Part shown: in pieces, positions 19,006-28,000 of the stretch
Layout of the letters: each line of letters opens with the position of its first letter
Numbering within the stretch: the first letter of the stretch is position 1
Assembly: GCF_023283885.1 (NCBI RefSeq)
Contig: NZ_JAKILA010000001.1
Location: 186,001 to 250,000, forward strand
Direction of reading: 5' to 3'
Source: Shewanella basaltis
GTDB taxonomy: Bacteria > Pseudomonadota > Gammaproteobacteria > Enterobacterales > Shewanellaceae
Length of the DNA stretch: 64,000 bases
Notes under the pieces: model-generated
What the model saw: only the letters and a program-made list of their open reading frames with translations
What the model was told of the DNA's origin: nothing
Database searches by the model: none
Position numbers and translations under genes: made by a program

Positions 19006-19812
19006 TTAATCTAATAATCCCGGCGCTTCTGCGCGAGCTAAACACCAGGTTTGCACATAAGTAAATTGCTGACTGAATAGTCTCGCAATTTCATCGACTG
19101 TCGTGCCGGTTGTAACCACATCATCAATTAATGCGACTCGCTGATACGACACAGCCTTGCTCAGTTGAAATGCATTATGGCAGTTTTCACGGCGCTGTTT
19201 ACCCGACAATTCCGCTTGCGGCACAGTATCTACAACCCGAGTTAAGCAGGTGTCATCTATCGGAATATTAAGTAGCTTGCTAAGGCGATGTGCAATCAGC
19301 CACGCCTGATTAAACCCACGCTGACGCAAACGATTAGGGTGTAAAGGCACAGGGATCAATACTTGCGGCGCGCGAATCAATTTATGTTCAATCAACTGAC
19401 TCACTCTTATGGCCAATTGTTGGGTAATCGCATTAAGCGGCGCGCACTGTTGTTGGTATTTTATCGCGGCAATTAAAGGCCCAAGCCCCTGATGGTAACT
19501 GCAAGGTGCTATCACCAACATGGGTGTATGCTTTAAACATTTTCCACAATAAGCTTGCAATTGTGGGATGCTACAACCGCAACCTAAACACACTTCATGT
19601 TGGTATAAGCTTGCAGCCAAGCACGCCTGGCAAATTCCGCTTAATACCTGCCGTGGAAATAGCTGTTGATAATCAAGCTGTTCAATTCGATGCTGGCACA
19701 GCTGACATCGGTTAGGTAAACTGCCTAACAACGCCACGCTAGCATGTTGATAAAGTGATTTACTGCTTTTCACTAAGTCAGATATTTTGTTCGCGAAAAC
19801 TAATTTAGACAC
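19006..19812 (-). CDS. comF: ComF/GntX family phosphoribosyltransferase-like protein
   Basis: A 268-residue protein with an N-terminal zinc-ribbon region (RCQLCQHRIEQ, GICQACL, CLGCGC, YCGKCL) followed by a type I phosphoribosyltransferase domain whose PRPP loop is VALIDDVVTTGTT. ComF is needed for DNA uptake in competent bacteria, while E. coli GntX supports use of DNA as nutrient; the exact reaction is unknown. It starts at a GTG and the first ~30 residues are not typical of the family, so translation could begin at a GTG or TTG further in. Divergent from bioH. Confidence 0.9.
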   Translation of the reverse strand: MSKLVFANKISDLVKSSKSLYQHASVALLGSLPNRCQLCQHRIEQLDYQQLFPRQVLSGICQACLAASLYQHEVCLGCGCSIPQLQAYCGKCLKHTPMLVIAPCSYHQGLGPLIAAIKYQQQCAPLNAITQQLAIRVSQLIEHKLIRAPQVLIPVPLHPNRLRQRGFNQAWLIAHRLSKLLNIPIDDTCLTRVVDTVPQAELSGKQRRENCHNAFQLSKAVSYQRVALIDDVVTTGTTVDEIARLFSQQFTYVQTWCLARAEAPGLLD

Positions 19813-19854
19813 GGGCTATTCATTCCATTAAATAGTCAAATAAGAGAGATTAAT

Positions 19855-20646
19855 GTGAGCTTTCCTGCACTGCATATCGACATTGTTGGCACCCAAGGGC
19901 CAGATGTCATTCTTTTACATGGTTGGGGAGTCAATAATGCCGTATTTGGCCCATTAAAAAACGCACTACACCAGTATAGAGTGCATTATGTTGACCTGCC
20001 GGGTTTTGGCTTAAGCCCTAATATTGACGGTAATATTAATCAGTGGGTGCAAGCGTTGGCGCAGCAGCTACCCAAAAATGCAATCTGGATAGGTTGGTCT
20101 TTAGGTGGCTTACTGGCCAGCAAAGTGGCAATAGATTTTCCAGATTCCGTTTCAGCGTTAGTGACCCTCGCCTCATCTCCCTGCTTCATGGCCAGAGACG
20201 CGACCCAAACAAGCCCGGCTTGGCCCGGAATGTTGCCCGCCGTACTCACGCAATTTTCAACCCAACTGACTCGCGACTTGTCACGCACCGTTGAACGATT
20301 TTTAGCGATTCAGGCCATGGGAAGCGATAATGCGAAAGCCGACATTAATCAAATAAAACAACTGGTACTGAGTAAACCACTACCAAGCAAGCAAGCACTT
20401 TCTCAGGGATTAGCCATGTTGGAAGACGTCGATTTACGTGGGCAACTAAGCCAAATAACACAACCCTGGTTGCGAGTGTGGGGCAAACTCGATGGATTAG
20501 TGCCTCGGCGTGTCATTGAACAAATGCCACAAGCGCAACACATTACTGACATAGTGCTAAACAAAGCCTCACATGCGCCGTTTATTTCACATCCAGACGA
20601 ATTTTTGCACAACTTATTGCCTTGGATCATAAAATATCAGCAATAG
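19855..20646 (+). CDS. bioH: Pimeloyl-ACP methyl ester carboxylesterase BioH
   Basis: BioH cleaves the methyl ester of pimeloyl-ACP to end the first stage of biotin synthesis. The 263-residue alpha/beta hydrolase has the LLHGWG oxyanion motif, the nucleophile in IGWSLGGLLA (about residue 80), the acid in the RVWGKLDGLVP strand and the histidine in KASHAPFISHP. GTG start after AAGAGAG. The comF/bioH divergent arrangement matches enterobacteria. Confidence 0.94.
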   Translation: MSFPALHIDIVGTQGPDVILLHGWGVNNAVFGPLKNALHQYRVHYVDLPGFGLSPNIDGNINQWVQALAQQLPKNAIWIGWSLGGLLASKVAIDFPDSVSALVTLASSPCFMARDATQTSPAWPGMLPAVLTQFSTQLTRDLSRTVERFLAIQAMGSDNAKADINQIKQLVLSKPLPSKQALSQGLAMLEDVDLRGQLSQITQPWLRVWGKLDGLVPRRVIEQMPQAQHITDIVLNKASHAPFISHPDEFLHNLLPWIIKYQQ

Positions 20647-20710
20647 CACTTTAGCTAATCAACGAGTTTGGCTATAATTTAGCCACGGTTTAATTGCGAA
20701 GCGACCTTTG

Positions 20711-21214
20711 ATGATTATCACCACTCATTATCCGCAAGTGCCTCTAGCAACATCCAATGTTGCGACGGACCTTGCACGAGTGGACAATCAACAAAAACCA
20801 CCGATTATTCCACCGCAAGAACCCAGCAAAGGCCATGAAGAGCGGGCGTTTAATCCACAAAACGAACGCGCTCAAACCTACGTGATTGCAGAAAAAAAAC
20901 AACAGCAAGGCCAATCACTACGTCAACAGCAAAACTTAACTCAACAGTCTGTCGACCCTAAAGCGTTATTGCAACAGTCCACTCGGCCACAAACCGTGCG
21001 TGTAATGGCCAGTAACACGCCAGCATTACAGCGCAAAGACATTCAAATTAAGTCGCAGTCTACACCTGTAAAAAATCAAATCGAGTCTAAGCAACGCCAA
21101 ACCGATAACAACATGTCCAGTGCTACCGCTCAACAGTTTGGTATGCGAATTGGCCAGTTTTATCAGCAACAATCCGCACCCAATCTCGAGTCGCAATTAC
21201 AAATATTAGCGTGA
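20711..21214 (+). CDS. Glutamine-rich hypothetical protein
   Basis: I do not recognise a family. The 167-residue product is hydrophilic and low-complexity, with Gln-rich stretches (EKKQQQGQSLRQQQNLTQQ), no signal peptide and no membrane segment. The N-terminal MIITTHYPQVPL and the C-terminal AQQFGMRIGQFYQQQ look the most ordered. It follows bioH by about 60 bases on the same strand and overlaps the converging sulfatase gene by 9 bases at the 3' end. I think it is real because codon use is like its neighbours. Confidence 0.65.
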   Translation: MIITTHYPQVPLATSNVATDLARVDNQQKPPIIPPQEPSKGHEERAFNPQNERAQTYVIAEKKQQQGQSLRQQQNLTQQSVDPKALLQQSTRPQTVRVMASNTPALQRKDIQIKSQSTPVKNQIESKQRQTDNNMSSATAQQFGMRIGQFYQQQSAPNLESQLQILA

Positions 21215-23233
21215 CACTTTCTTTACATTATTGTCTGCTACAGGTGTGTTATCACCTGTTTTAAATAACATTTTGTTGTACGCCAAACTGCCCCACAATG
21301 CCCAACCCAGGGCAGTTTCAGCTTGCTTTTCATCCAGTGTTCTGGGGATTAGATGCTCACTGGCAAAATCATACGTAAAGCTTTCTGCGGGTAATTCCGG
21401 TTGTAAAATGGTGACCTGGTTACCCTCTAGCAAACCAAAGTTTTTGTCATATTGCATCATCGCCCGCCCCTTCCAATCGCTTGGAACCTGGGTTAAGTCG
21501 CGACCTAGCATTGGGTAGCGGTCAGATATGCCCATCAGCGACAACAAGGTTGGTGCCATATCGATTTGGCTCGTCACCCGAGAGTCACGTTTAGCGTCAA
21601 TGCCTTCACCTAAAATCAGCCCAGGGATCCTAAAGCGAGACACTGGCACTAAATCTGAGCCACTCACACGACTGTCGTGATCGGCCACCAGCAAAAAAAT
21701 AGTATCTTGCCAGTATTGAGACTGTTTTGCCTTTTTAAAAAACTCGCCTACCGCATAATCGGCATATTTTACTGCGTTATGCATGGTGTATTGCGGTTGT
21801 TCATACAGCTCGATTCGATTATCAGGAAATTCAAATGGATCATGATTGCTTGAGCTAAACACCAAGCTAAAGAAAGGCTGACCTTGTTTATGCATCCGCG
21901 AAAACTCTTCATCCGCTCTCATCAGCAAGTCTTCATCTGACACGCCCCAGGACGCAATAAATGCAGGGTTTTTATAGTCTCCTTGGTCAACAATATTGGT
22001 AAAGCCGTTACCTAAAAAGAAACTGCGCATATTATCGAAATGACTTTCGCCACCATAAATAAATTGAGTTTCATAACCATGCTGCTTGAGCAAATCAGCA
22101 ATGGTAAAAAAGCCTGTTTGACTCTTACCTAATTTCACAACAGCACGTGCAGGCGTTGGCGTAAAGCCTGTGGTGATGGCTTCAATACCCCGCACAGAGC
22201 GCGTGCCTGTAGCGTAGAGGTTTTCAAAAAACCAGCCTTGCTGCGCCAACTCATCAATATTGGGCGTTAGCGGTAACCCACCTAAGCTGCCGACAAAACG
22301 CGCCCCTAAACTCTCTTGTAAAATAATCACTAAATTTTTAGGTTTACCGCTATAGCTGGCTTGATTGAAAGACAACGTCGGTATTTCGGTTGAGGTAAAC
22401 GCCTCCATGGGACGGCCGCTTTCCCGGCGCACAATATCAATAATCTTATCGGCAGATAGCTTGCCATAGGCTTTTGAAGCATCTTCTTCGTTATTCATTT
22501 GTGAAATGGCAAACATTAATGAAAAAGATGAGTTAAGCACCAATGAATTAACAAGTGGGTCATTAGAAAACGCCACTAAAGATGGGTTTAATGGGCGGTG
22601 CCCTAAAGATGAACGCGCGCCTAATAACGTCACAACGATGACTAAAACGGCTAACACTGGGCGCCAATACCATGTTGGGTATGTCATCTTTTGCGTTAAA
22701 CGACCACTTAACCACCAACCACCTGATAACGTACCGATTGTGATAAGTGAAGACAAAATAAGCTCGGCTTTACGCCCTGCCCACAACATCGACAAGACTT
22801 CTTTGGGGTAAATCAGGTATTCAACATATAAACGGTTTGGCCTAAAGCCGTATTCGGCAATAAATGACGGCGTCGACGCTTCTAAAAACACCAGGATCCA
22901 TAACCCTAATGTGAGCCACACACGTAAAATGACTAACCAGACGCGGCCAACAATATGCTCACCGGCAAACACCACTGTACCCAATGCTGCAATGCCATAA
23001 ATCCAGCAAATGGACGCAATATCTACGCGTAGGCCTTGGCCTAAAATGTAACCCCACCCTTGAGCATCATTAACACGGTCGGCTTGCCAGATAGACAATC
23101 CAATTCGGCTTAAGCTCATCACAATAAGTGATACAAGGCTAAATACAAAAAGGGCTTTAACGATATTAGCTGAACCAGCTTGTTTTTTTAGTAATTGATT
23201 TTTATTAAAAAAACCACATAAACTTGCTATCAT
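21206..23233 (-). CDS. LTA-synthase-like membrane phosphoglycerol transferase/sulfatase family protein
   Basis: The 675-residue protein has about five N-terminal helices (to residue ~210) and a periplasmic alkaline-phosphatase-fold domain. NLVIILQESLGARFVG (metal ligand), TGTRSVRGIEAITTGF (the expected Thr nucleophile), SSSNHDPFEFP and LLVADHDSRVSG (metal-binding Asp/His) are the LtaS/MdoB signatures. In Gram-negatives such enzymes transfer phosphoglycerol to periplasmic glucans or lipids; the acceptor here is unknown. I chose ATG 23233, five bases after GGAG, over GTG 23239. Confidence 0.88.
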   Translation of the reverse strand: MIASLCGFFNKNQLLKKQAGSANIVKALFVFSLVSLIVMSLSRIGLSIWQADRVNDAQGWGYILGQGLRVDIASICWIYGIAALGTVVFAGEHIVGRVWLVILRVWLTLGLWILVFLEASTPSFIAEYGFRPNRLYVEYLIYPKEVLSMLWAGRKAELILSSLITIGTLSGGWWLSGRLTQKMTYPTWYWRPVLAVLVIVVTLLGARSSLGHRPLNPSLVAFSNDPLVNSLVLNSSFSLMFAISQMNNEEDASKAYGKLSADKIIDIVRRESGRPMEAFTSTEIPTLSFNQASYSGKPKNLVIILQESLGARFVGSLGGLPLTPNIDELAQQGWFFENLYATGTRSVRGIEAITTGFTPTPARAVVKLGKSQTGFFTIADLLKQHGYETQFIYGGESHFDNMRSFFLGNGFTNIVDQGDYKNPAFIASWGVSDEDLLMRADEEFSRMHKQGQPFFSLVFSSSNHDPFEFPDNRIELYEQPQYTMHNAVKYADYAVGEFFKKAKQSQYWQDTIFLLVADHDSRVSGSDLVPVSRFRIPGLILGEGIDAKRDSRVTSQIDMAPTLLSLMGISDRYPMLGRDLTQVPSDWKGRAMMQYDKNFGLLEGNQVTILQPELPAESFTYDFASEHLIPRTLDEKQAETALGWALWGSLAYNKMLFKTGDNTPVADNNVKKVSR

Positions 23234-23516
23234 TGACACTCCGTTTTTATTATTCTTTTGTGTGCTAAGCCAAATTTTTCGCGCAAAAAGTCAGCCCAAA
23301 TAACAACAAAATTATTGGGATAGACTCACAAGCGATTCTTAAGGTGGGCTTAAACGTTAACAGTACCAACAAGTTTTATTTCGTTCGTTAACACAAAACT
23401 TATTGGGTTAATTTCAATCTTATTATGTGTTTTTCATCTCAAATAATGCGTCAACCTCTTTCAATCCAACTTATGCTCAGGCAGTACATTGGTCGCTACA
23501 CCTATTTCCTGTCGAT

Positions 23517-24980
23517 TTAATCGCTAACATGCGTTTTAGGCATATTGTTTTCTGGCTCAGCATGGGGAATATGTAAACTAAATTGGATCCTGTCTTCTGC
23601 TATCAGCCCAAAACTAAATATAAAGCCGTTAACCTTGGCGATGTTTTCCACAATGGCTAACCCTAAACCATGGCGCTCGGTGTTAGTACGCGACTGCTCA
23701 GCTTGGTACAAAGGCTGAGTCAGACGCTCTAAATCATCAGCTTTTAAGCTTGTGAGTAACTGGTTTTCTACACTCAAGGCAATACTGTTGTCGTCATGAT
23801 GTAAACGCAAAACAATGTCAGACTGCACCGGGCTGTAATAAAGCGCATTATCGAGTAAGTTGGTTAAAATAAGATTTAGCGAAAATTCATCTGCTAAGGT
23901 ATGGCAACCTCTTAACTGATTTTCCATCTTGAGGCGTTGTCCAATGGTGGAATATTTAAATGTTAACGCCTCAATGACGCCATTAACTTGCTCAGTGATG
24001 TCTAGCGGTTGTCGATTTAAATGAATGTTGTCAGACGATGCCTGCTGCAGCAGTAATAAATTACTCACTATCGTTTTCATCCGCAGACTAATATTGAGCA
24101 CATCTTGTTTATAACTCGCAGCAATACGCTGATCATTGGGATAACGAATATAAATCTCACTTAAATTAATCAGCTCACTAATGGGCGTTTTCAGTTCATG
24201 GGCTATGTCGGCAGTAATTCGCTTTTCTGTCTGTAAATATTGCTGGCTAATTTTGACAAACTTATTCAACTCGTTACGAATTGGTTCAATTTCGAGATAA
24301 CGCTCAGACGCTGTCGACAGCGGAATATATTTTTGGGTCACATCCACCGTTTTTAACGCGTTATTAAGCTCATTTAACGGCACTAACCCTCTTGATATCA
24401 CCTTCACTACGGCCCAGCGCATCAACACTATCACCAGCAACAAACCAATGGCTAAACTGGAATCAATAATCACCAAAATTTGGGTTAAGTCTTCAGAACT
24501 AATTGCCACCGTTAACCACATGGGTTCCACAGAATGTGGTACTAACTCACGCATCGAACTAGGTACCTGGGGTTCAAAATGGGCCACCATAGCTCGGCCG
24601 GAGCGCCCATCAGGTAAGGTAACGTCAGCAAACACCGTACTATTAAGTGGTATGTCTTTTTTGAGTAAATCGGTGCCCGGGAAATGACTTAACGACTCTG
24701 AGCGTTCAAATACCGCATTGCCTTGCCATAGCTGGAAAAAGCTGGCTTTAGTTGAGGTTCCAAACTCAGGCATAAATTCGCCCGCAAAATCAAACTCGGT
24801 CCCTTGTGGCGTAACTTTAACTAACGTTTTTAAATAGTTAGATTTATCGGTAAGCGCATTGTCAAACTCAACATCAACCCAATTATCAATGCTAATATCA
24901 ATTGCCAAAAACACGATAATTAAAATGGCTGTCACCACATAGGTCATGGTGTTCATTAGTTTAGTGGTTAAAGACTTCAT
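23517..24980 (-). CDS. Sensor histidine kinase of the eptA operon (PmrB/CarS-like)
   Basis: A 487-residue kinase with two membrane helices (residues ~11-30 and ~175-195), a periplasmic sensor of about 145 residues, a HAMP-like linker, the phospho-acceptor H box (TADIAHELKTPISELINLSEIY), an N box (LTNLLDNALYYSP) and G box (RHGLGLAIVENIAK). It overlaps the regulator gene by four bases (ATGA). It is the last gene of the set eptA-dgkA-regulator-kinase, so it should sense envelope stress, cationic peptides or metals and control lipid A modification. The signal is not evident from sequence. Confidence 0.92.
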   Translation of the reverse strand: MKSLTTKLMNTMTYVVTAILIIVFLAIDISIDNWVDVEFDNALTDKSNYLKTLVKVTPQGTEFDFAGEFMPEFGTSTKASFFQLWQGNAVFERSESLSHFPGTDLLKKDIPLNSTVFADVTLPDGRSGRAMVAHFEPQVPSSMRELVPHSVEPMWLTVAISSEDLTQILVIIDSSLAIGLLLVIVLMRWAVVKVISRGLVPLNELNNALKTVDVTQKYIPLSTASERYLEIEPIRNELNKFVKISQQYLQTEKRITADIAHELKTPISELINLSEIYIRYPNDQRIAASYKQDVLNISLRMKTIVSNLLLLQQASSDNIHLNRQPLDITEQVNGVIEALTFKYSTIGQRLKMENQLRGCHTLADEFSLNLILTNLLDNALYYSPVQSDIVLRLHHDDNSIALSVENQLLTSLKADDLERLTQPLYQAEQSRTNTERHGLGLAIVENIAKVNGFIFSFGLIAEDRIQFSLHIPHAEPENNMPKTHVSD

Positions 24981-25654
24981 GCTTGCGTATCCACAAAATA
25001 GCCAAAACCACGTTTATTTTTAATCGGTAACATCGCCCCTACAGCCTTGGCTTTTTTGCGCACCGACGATAAATGCGCTTCAATGGTATTTTTAGAAATA
25101 TGATTAAACGACCCCACCACAGCCTCGCTGATTTGCTCAGGGTTTAACACCTGTTTAGGATTAGCAAATAAATATTCGACGATTTTAAATTCGTTTTTAG
25201 TCAAGTCGATATATTGGCCATTGGCTCGCAAAGACTTATTGCCCGTGTCGAGCACAAAATTGCCAATCGTAATCGTGTTGGCCTGTTGGGTTAATTCGCC
25301 GCGGCGCCCCATGGTAATCAATCGCGCTTGCAGTTCATCAAACGAAAAAGGCTTGGTTAAATAGTCATCTGCGCCAGACAATAATCCGTTAACGCGATCT
25401 TCTGCCTGGGATTTAGCCGATAAAATAATCACCTTAGCTTGATTGCCTAGCTTACGAATACTTTTCAGTAAGCTAATGCCGTCAACATTAGGCAGCATTA
25501 AATCCAAAATAATAAAGTCATATTGATTAGTGAGCGCCATGCTCAACCCCTCTGAACCATCTCCGGTTTCATCTACGGTATAACCTAAATGATCTAACCC
25601 AACTCTTATTCCGCGGCGCAGCGCTTCTGAGTCTTCAATCAACAACACTTTCAT
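24977..25654 (-). CDS. OmpR-family response regulator of the eptA operon (PmrA/CarR-like)
   Basis: The 225-residue regulator has a receiver domain with the acidic pair ED (IEDSEALRRG), phospho-acceptor Asp in FIILDLMLPNVDG, and the KP loop YLTKPFSFDEL. A winged-helix output domain follows (LTKNEFKIVEYLF, then HISKNTIEAHLSSVRKKAKA and RGFGYFVDT). The KNTIEAHLSSVRKK recognition helix is like QseB/PmrA. It probably binds the spaced repeats upstream of eptA (27874-27924). Confidence 0.93.
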   Translation of the reverse strand: MKVLLIEDSEALRRGIRVGLDHLGYTVDETGDGSEGLSMALTNQYDFIILDLMLPNVDGISLLKSIRKLGNQAKVIILSAKSQAEDRVNGLLSGADDYLTKPFSFDELQARLITMGRRGELTQQANTITIGNFVLDTGNKSLRANGQYIDLTKNEFKIVEYLFANPKQVLNPEQISEAVVGSFNHISKNTIEAHLSSVRKKAKAVGAMLPIKNKRGFGYFVDTQA

Positions 25655-25729
25655 TGAGTGCCCTTTGTTATTAACGCTCTATCGATGAACCGACAGATGC
25701 TTATATGTATTCTGTTATTGCCAGGGTGC

Positions 25730-26137
25730 TTACGGCCATAACACTGCCCACCAGACAATGGCGGCCATTAGCATGCTTATAAACACAAATGCTGATGAAA
25801 TATCTTTAGCCAAGCCTGATAACGTATTAAATTCTAGGCCAATACGGTCAACAACAACCTCTATAGCAGTGTTAACCAGTTCGGCAAACAATACAAACAG
25901 TAACGCAATCACCAATATGGCTGATTGCACCGCAGTGATATTGGCCACACACGCAAATACGGTTAATGGCACAAATAGCATCAACTCTTGCTGAAAAGCC
26001 GCCTCGTTACGACACATCCACTTTAAGCCGTTAAAGGTATGTTTACAGGTAAATAATAAGCGCATAAGCCCTTGACGCTTAACCACTATTTTAGGCGGTT
26101 TAGTGTTAACGTTTTTCACTGTGGTTGATAATGTCAT
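25730..26137 (-). CDS. dgkA: Diacylglycerol kinase DgkA
   Basis: DgkA phosphorylates diacylglycerol to phosphatidic acid in the inner membrane. The 135-residue protein has three helices and the catalytic features NEAAFQQEL (Glu), FAELVNTAIEVVVDRIG and AKDISSAFVFIS. It is a little longer than the ~122-residue E. coli enzyme because of an N-terminal basic extension. It follows eptA by 9 bases. EptA releases diacylglycerol when it strips phosphatidylethanolamine, so the pairing makes metabolic sense; mcr-3 loci also carry dgkA. Confidence 0.95.
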   Translation of the reverse strand: MTLSTTVKNVNTKPPKIVVKRQGLMRLLFTCKHTFNGLKWMCRNEAAFQQELMLFVPLTVFACVANITAVQSAILVIALLFVLFAELVNTAIEVVVDRIGLEFNTLSGLAKDISSAFVFISMLMAAIVWWAVLWP

Positions 26138-26146
26138 GGTGATGTC

Positions 26147-27814
26147 CTAGGTTAATTTACAGTTGCTGGTGATGTCTAATGCAGCATCACGCACCGAGGT
26201 ATTAACGCCATAAAGGCCTAATAAACTGTGAAACAAATTGTCATGTGAGTAGCTTGCTGTTTGGGCATGCTCAGCAATACATTCTCGGTCGACACCTTTG
26301 GCTTGGGTGTATTCTTGCGGCAACCACAAAAACCAAGGCACATGTGTTTGCTGGCTAGGCGCAATACTGTATGGCGTGCCGTGTAAATAGATGCCACTTT
26401 CACCTAACGATTCACCGTGATCAGACAAGTAAACCAATGCCACATTATAGTTGTCTTGGTATTGCTCAAGCACCTTAATGGTTTTAGCTAACACAAAGTC
26501 GGTATAGGCAATGGTATTGTCGTATACGTTGATGATTTCTTGGTCACTGCAATTTTCAATATCACTGCGGCTACACTCAGGGGTAAATGAAGCTTTGTCT
26601 GCGGGGTATCGTTGCCAGTAAGTTGGCCCATGGCTGCCAATGGTATGTAACGCAATGAATTGGTTAGTTAACCCAGTACCCGACACAGCACCAGCCTGAA
26701 CATCTTGTTGTAATTTTTGCGTGAGCTTTTCAACTAAAATTTCGTCATAACAACTTAAACCATCACACAATGGGTTGTTTTCGTTAGGTGATATGTCAAT
26801 TGTGTTAATCCGTGCACCCACCGCTTTATCGCCACCGTCATTGTCAAACCAGGTCACTTCAACGCCTGCCGCTTTAATGACATCAAGCACATTATTTTGC
26901 GCCTCTGCGGCTTCGCGGTTGTAGCTATTGTGAGTCAAGTTAGAAAACATACACGGTAGAGAGTGCGCCGTTGCCGTGCCGCACGACGACACATTTTGCA
27001 ATGCAATAATGCCTAAGTCTTGGGTGTATGGGTTGGTATTACGCTGATAACCGTTATAAGCCATATTTTGAGCGCGGGCGGTTTCACCCACCACTAATAC
27101 CATTAACGTTGGCTTTTGATTTGTCACAGGCAACAATTGCGCATCATCACCTATAGGGTTAAACGTCAGCTTGTCGGTAAAATAACGTTGTTTAACAAAC
27201 TTAGCGGTATTGTAGATATGGGCAGGCACAATCATCTTATTGAGATACTTATTGTTACGCCCCACCGATGCGTAATCTTTATAGAAAAACAGCACCATCG
27301 CGCCAATAATGGCCAAACCTAATAACACCAAACCAACACGATGAAAAACCGCTTTTGAAAATGAAGGCTGGCCAGTCACCTTGGTGCTCAATAACCAAAT
27401 CGATGGCAACACGCCAAACAACAGGACATAACCGATAGAATGAGCGTTAATATAAGAATAAGCTTCGCCAGAGTTGGTCTCGAAAATATTTTCAATCATG
27501 CTGTAATCAAACATCACGTTGTACTTGAGCATCGCATACATTGCCGCTGACGATGTTAGTAACAGCACAACCATAATGGGCTTAAACACAAATCGAAATG
27601 CAAACATACTGAAGATCACCATAAAGCAACCACTCAGTAAAATAGCGGGTGAGAGTGAAAACACGACATGACCGTCTGTCGACAGTTGATATATTTTTCG
27701 AATAATAGGGAAGTTTAATACCAAACCAAAATACACAGCAATAATGAGCGTCATCGCCTCATAACTGATGCTTTTTGGGGTAATACGTGAAAGTGTTTGG
27801 GTTAAAAATTTCAC
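26147..27814 (-). CDS. eptA: Lipid A phosphoethanolamine transferase EptA/MCR-like
   Basis: This enzyme moves phosphoethanolamine from phosphatidylethanolamine to lipid A, lowering negative charge and giving polymyxin resistance in relatives. The protein has five N-terminal helices (to ~residue 180) and a periplasmic sulfatase-fold domain with nucleophile Thr in VVGETARAQN, the disulfide region SSCGTATAHSLPCMFSN, WFDNDGGD, IGSHGPTYWQRYP and YLSDHGESLGE. I start at GTG 27814 (MKFLTQTLSRI), with GAG 8 bases ahead, giving 555 residues; the frame is open up to a TTG at 27859. The sequence resembles both chromosomal EptA and MCR families; I cannot place it without alignment. Confidence 0.93.
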   Translation of the reverse strand: MKFLTQTLSRITPKSISYEAMTLIIAVYFGLVLNFPIIRKIYQLSTDGHVVFSLSPAILLSGCFMVIFSMFAFRFVFKPIMVVLLLTSSAAMYAMLKYNVMFDYSMIENIFETNSGEAYSYINAHSIGYVLLFGVLPSIWLLSTKVTGQPSFSKAVFHRVGLVLLGLAIIGAMVLFFYKDYASVGRNNKYLNKMIVPAHIYNTAKFVKQRYFTDKLTFNPIGDDAQLLPVTNQKPTLMVLVVGETARAQNMAYNGYQRNTNPYTQDLGIIALQNVSSCGTATAHSLPCMFSNLTHNSYNREAAEAQNNVLDVIKAAGVEVTWFDNDGGDKAVGARINTIDISPNENNPLCDGLSCYDEILVEKLTQKLQQDVQAGAVSGTGLTNQFIALHTIGSHGPTYWQRYPADKASFTPECSRSDIENCSDQEIINVYDNTIAYTDFVLAKTIKVLEQYQDNYNVALVYLSDHGESLGESGIYLHGTPYSIAPSQQTHVPWFLWLPQEYTQAKGVDRECIAEHAQTASYSHDNLFHSLLGLYGVNTSVRDAALDITSNCKLT

Positions 27815-27873
27815 AATAACCACTCGCGTTAAACTCGACTGGCGTTGATATTCACCCAAAAAACTTAAGATCC

Positions 27874-27924
27874 ACTGAATAAAAACTGAATTATTACTGA
27901 CGGTGTTAATTCAGGTTGATTCAG
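27874..27924. promoter_or_regulatory. Cluster of regularly spaced direct repeats upstream of eptA: candidate response-regulator operator
   Basis: On the + strand ACTGA recurs at exact 11-base steps (27874 ACTGAATAAAA, 27885 ACTGAATTATT, 27896 ACTGAC). Ten-base tandem repeats of the opposite orientation follow (GTTAATTCAG 27905-27914, GTTGATTCAG 27915-27924). One-turn spacing of direct half-sites is the usual geometry for OmpR/PmrA-type dimers. A CTTAAG half-site, as in PmrA boxes, lies at 27864-27869. Function is inferred. Confidence 0.6.
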
Positions 27925-27937
27925 TTTTCTGAGGCCG

Positions 27938-27969
27938 TAAAAAAGCCCCGGCATGATAATGCAAGGGCT
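27938..27969 (-). terminator. Terminator of tex
   Basis: Read on the - strand, AGCCC (27969-27965) and GGGCT (27948-27944) pair around an inner GCAT/ATGC stem, followed by a run of six T. It lies about 30 bases after the tex stop and before the eptA promoter region. Confidence 0.8.
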
Positions 27970-28000
27970 GATTATTACGTTGGTATTAACTGGCTTACAT

